The notes below the pieces were generated by a model, which made no database searches, had not been told where the DNA came from, and saw only the letters and a list, made by a program, of their open reading frames with translations. From contig SKIA01000080.1 of NCBI GenBank assembly GCA_007116645.1, positions 1-13,236 on the forward strand: a DNA stretch of 13,236 bases, written 5' to 3'. Made by a program: the position numbers and the translations under genes. The DNA comes from Candidatus Woesearchaeota archaeon (GTDB lineage: Archaea > Nanobdellota > Nanobdellia > Woesearchaeales > SKIA01). Below are positions 12,466-13,236 of the stretch, piece after piece (within the stretch, counting starts at the first letter, position 1; each line of letters opens with the position of its first letter).

Positions 12466-13107
12466 TTATTTATTCAGCAACACTTGTGCAATAGGAAACA
12501 CAGGGCTTCTCAAACCACCGTGATTGGTACCGTGTTTTTCAACAAACGTGTCGGGATGCCAAAACATTCCAAGGTCTTGGGCAATCCATTCTTTTTTGAG
12601 CGGGTGCTTTCTTGCGTGAGCATTGTCAAACGGACACACGTCCCAGTCAGGTTTTTCTCGCGAGTACAAAGCCTCTGATAAGAGCATCCAGTTGTCTTTG
12701 TAATACACCACTGGATACGTGAATAACGTGGTTTTAGGTGTGAATGCGTATACGAGCCACGGCATGCGTTTTTTGTGAACAGATTTGTGCACGCGCCATC
12801 CGTGAACTTGACATGGAACACCCATGGCTCTTAAAAGAGCAACAAACAACGTGGTCTTGGTGATGCATTGTCCACGACCTTTTTTGAGAACAAAGGAAGC
12901 TGGCTTGTCTTCACGATCAAAGCCAATTGGAAGAGATGCGACAAACTCGTGAGCAGCCTTTATCGCTTGGTAGTCTGTTTTGCATTCGTGGGCTAGAAGG
13001 TTTGCTTGTTTTTTTACGGCTGCAACATCAAAGTCCACCATTTTTGTAGGGCGAACATATTTTGCATATACATCAGGATACGAACCAAAGCGAGTCACAA
13101 GTGCCAT
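12466..13107 (-). CDS. Transglutaminase-like (papain-fold) protein, catalytic His not evident
   Basis: A 213-aa soluble protein. Residues 76-104 give the transglutaminase-like core KKGRGQC81ITKTTLFVALLRAMGVPCQVHGWR, in which C81 occupies the nucleophile position and the ALLRAMGVP helix is a hallmark. An N-terminal helical region (AIKAAHEFVASLPIGFD) also fits the family. Further on, TYPVVYYKDNWMLLSEAL (130-147) aligns by eye with the strand that usually reads HAWVEVY..W..LD; the expected His is Thr/Tyr and the Asp is not seen. The C-terminus (WHPDTFVEKHG) has a His and Asp that I cannot place. In this family, members may be proteases, transferases or inactive. Start chosen at the ATG with a TATA-like box 25 bp before it. 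Confidence 0.75.
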   Translation of the reverse strand: MALVTRFGSYPDVYAKYVRPTKMVDFDVAAVKKQANLLAHECKTDYQAIKAAHEFVASLPIGFDREDKPASFVLKKGRGQCITKTTLFVALLRAMGVPCQVHGWRVHKSVHKKRMPWLVYAFTPKTTLFTYPVVYYKDNWMLLSEALYSREKPDWDVCPFDNAHARKHPLKKEWIAQDLGMFWHPDTFVEKHGTNHGGLRSPVFPIAQVLLNK

Positions 13108-13127
13108 ACATGACTTGATGCACAGGC

Positions 13128-13137
13128 ATTTATTTAT
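13128..13137 (-). promoter_or_regulatory. Candidate TATA box for the transglutaminase-like gene
   Basis: ATAAATAAAT on the minus strand is centred about 25 bp before the ATG at 13107, again consistent with leaderless transcription. It overlaps the stop codon of the partial gene at the right edge. Confidence 0.45.
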
Positions 13138-13235
13138 CTATTGTACATTTCGCCAGTAATCTGCTCTGCATTACCACCAGGAAGAGCAGCGAAGGTCACT
13201 GTGAACTCATTGTCAAGGTGACGCGTCCCAAGAAC
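13134..13235 (-). CDS. 3' end of an unidentified gene (5' part outside the window)
   Basis: One minus-strand frame stays open from the right edge to a TAA at 13134-13136: 33 codons ending NEFTVTFAALPGGNAEQITGEMYNR. The other two minus-strand frames contain stops here. The spacing (26 bp to the next gene) fits a real upstream neighbour on the same strand. The stretch is too short to name a family; it looks like the end of a folded, beta-rich domain. Confidence 0.5.
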   Translation of the reverse strand, partial: VLGTRHLDNEFTVTFAALPGGNAEQITGEMYNR

Positions 13236-13236
13236 C

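Overview
This window comes from an archaeon. Most of it (1 to about 10714, all on the minus strand) is the archaeal S10-spc ribosomal protein operon in its textbook archaeal order: L3, L4, L23, L2, S19, L22, S3, L29, aIF1/SUI1, RNase P subunit Rnp1, S17, L14, L24, S4e, L5, S14, S8, L6, L32e, L19e, L18, S5. S4e, L32e and L19e, and the placing of SUI1 and Rnp1 between L29 and S17, exclude bacteria. Small single-copy genes, a long-form S14, and Ala/Lys/Pro or Glu/Lys tails on several ribosomal proteins suggest a DPANN-type archaeon, perhaps Woesearchaeota-like. The lineage is inference; no phylogeny was possible.

The operon is very compact. Neighbouring genes overlap by ATGA or TAATG or lie 0-7 bp apart, and many have Shine-Dalgarno sequences (GGAGG, GGGAG, AAGGAGGT), so translation is probably coupled. 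S5 is cut off by the left edge. Within the operon, translation initiation (aIF1) and tRNA 5' processing (Rnp1) are made together with the ribosome.

Upstream of L3, a 248-bp divergent intergenic region (10715-10962) holds a candidate TATA box for the operon. It also holds an inverted repeat (TATACACA, 7 bp, TGTGTATA) placed where that promoter should start, and a leader of about 125 nt. On the other side a plus-strand CPHC thioredoxin-like gene (10963-11247) is read outward, apparently leaderless.

The right-hand 2 kb is non-ribosomal and lies on the minus strand, apart from the thioredoxin-like gene: a membrane-anchored LEA14-like protein, a small unrecognised protein with faint protein-kinase-like features, a transglutaminase-like protein, and the 3' end of another gene at the right edge. 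Each of the three complete genes has an A/T-rich TATA-like box about 25 bp before its ATG, which suggests single, leaderless transcription units, unlike the SD-led operon.

The most notable observation is in the LEA14-like gene. The apparent 104-aa protein ends at a TAA, but the same frame stays open for 90 more codons that read as the missing C-terminal half of the domain. That frame then stops in a CTAG shared with the stop codon of the convergent thioredoxin gene. The internal TAA lies inside a near-perfect 21-nt hairpin. No mobile element, CRISPR array, tRNA or rRNA was seen.
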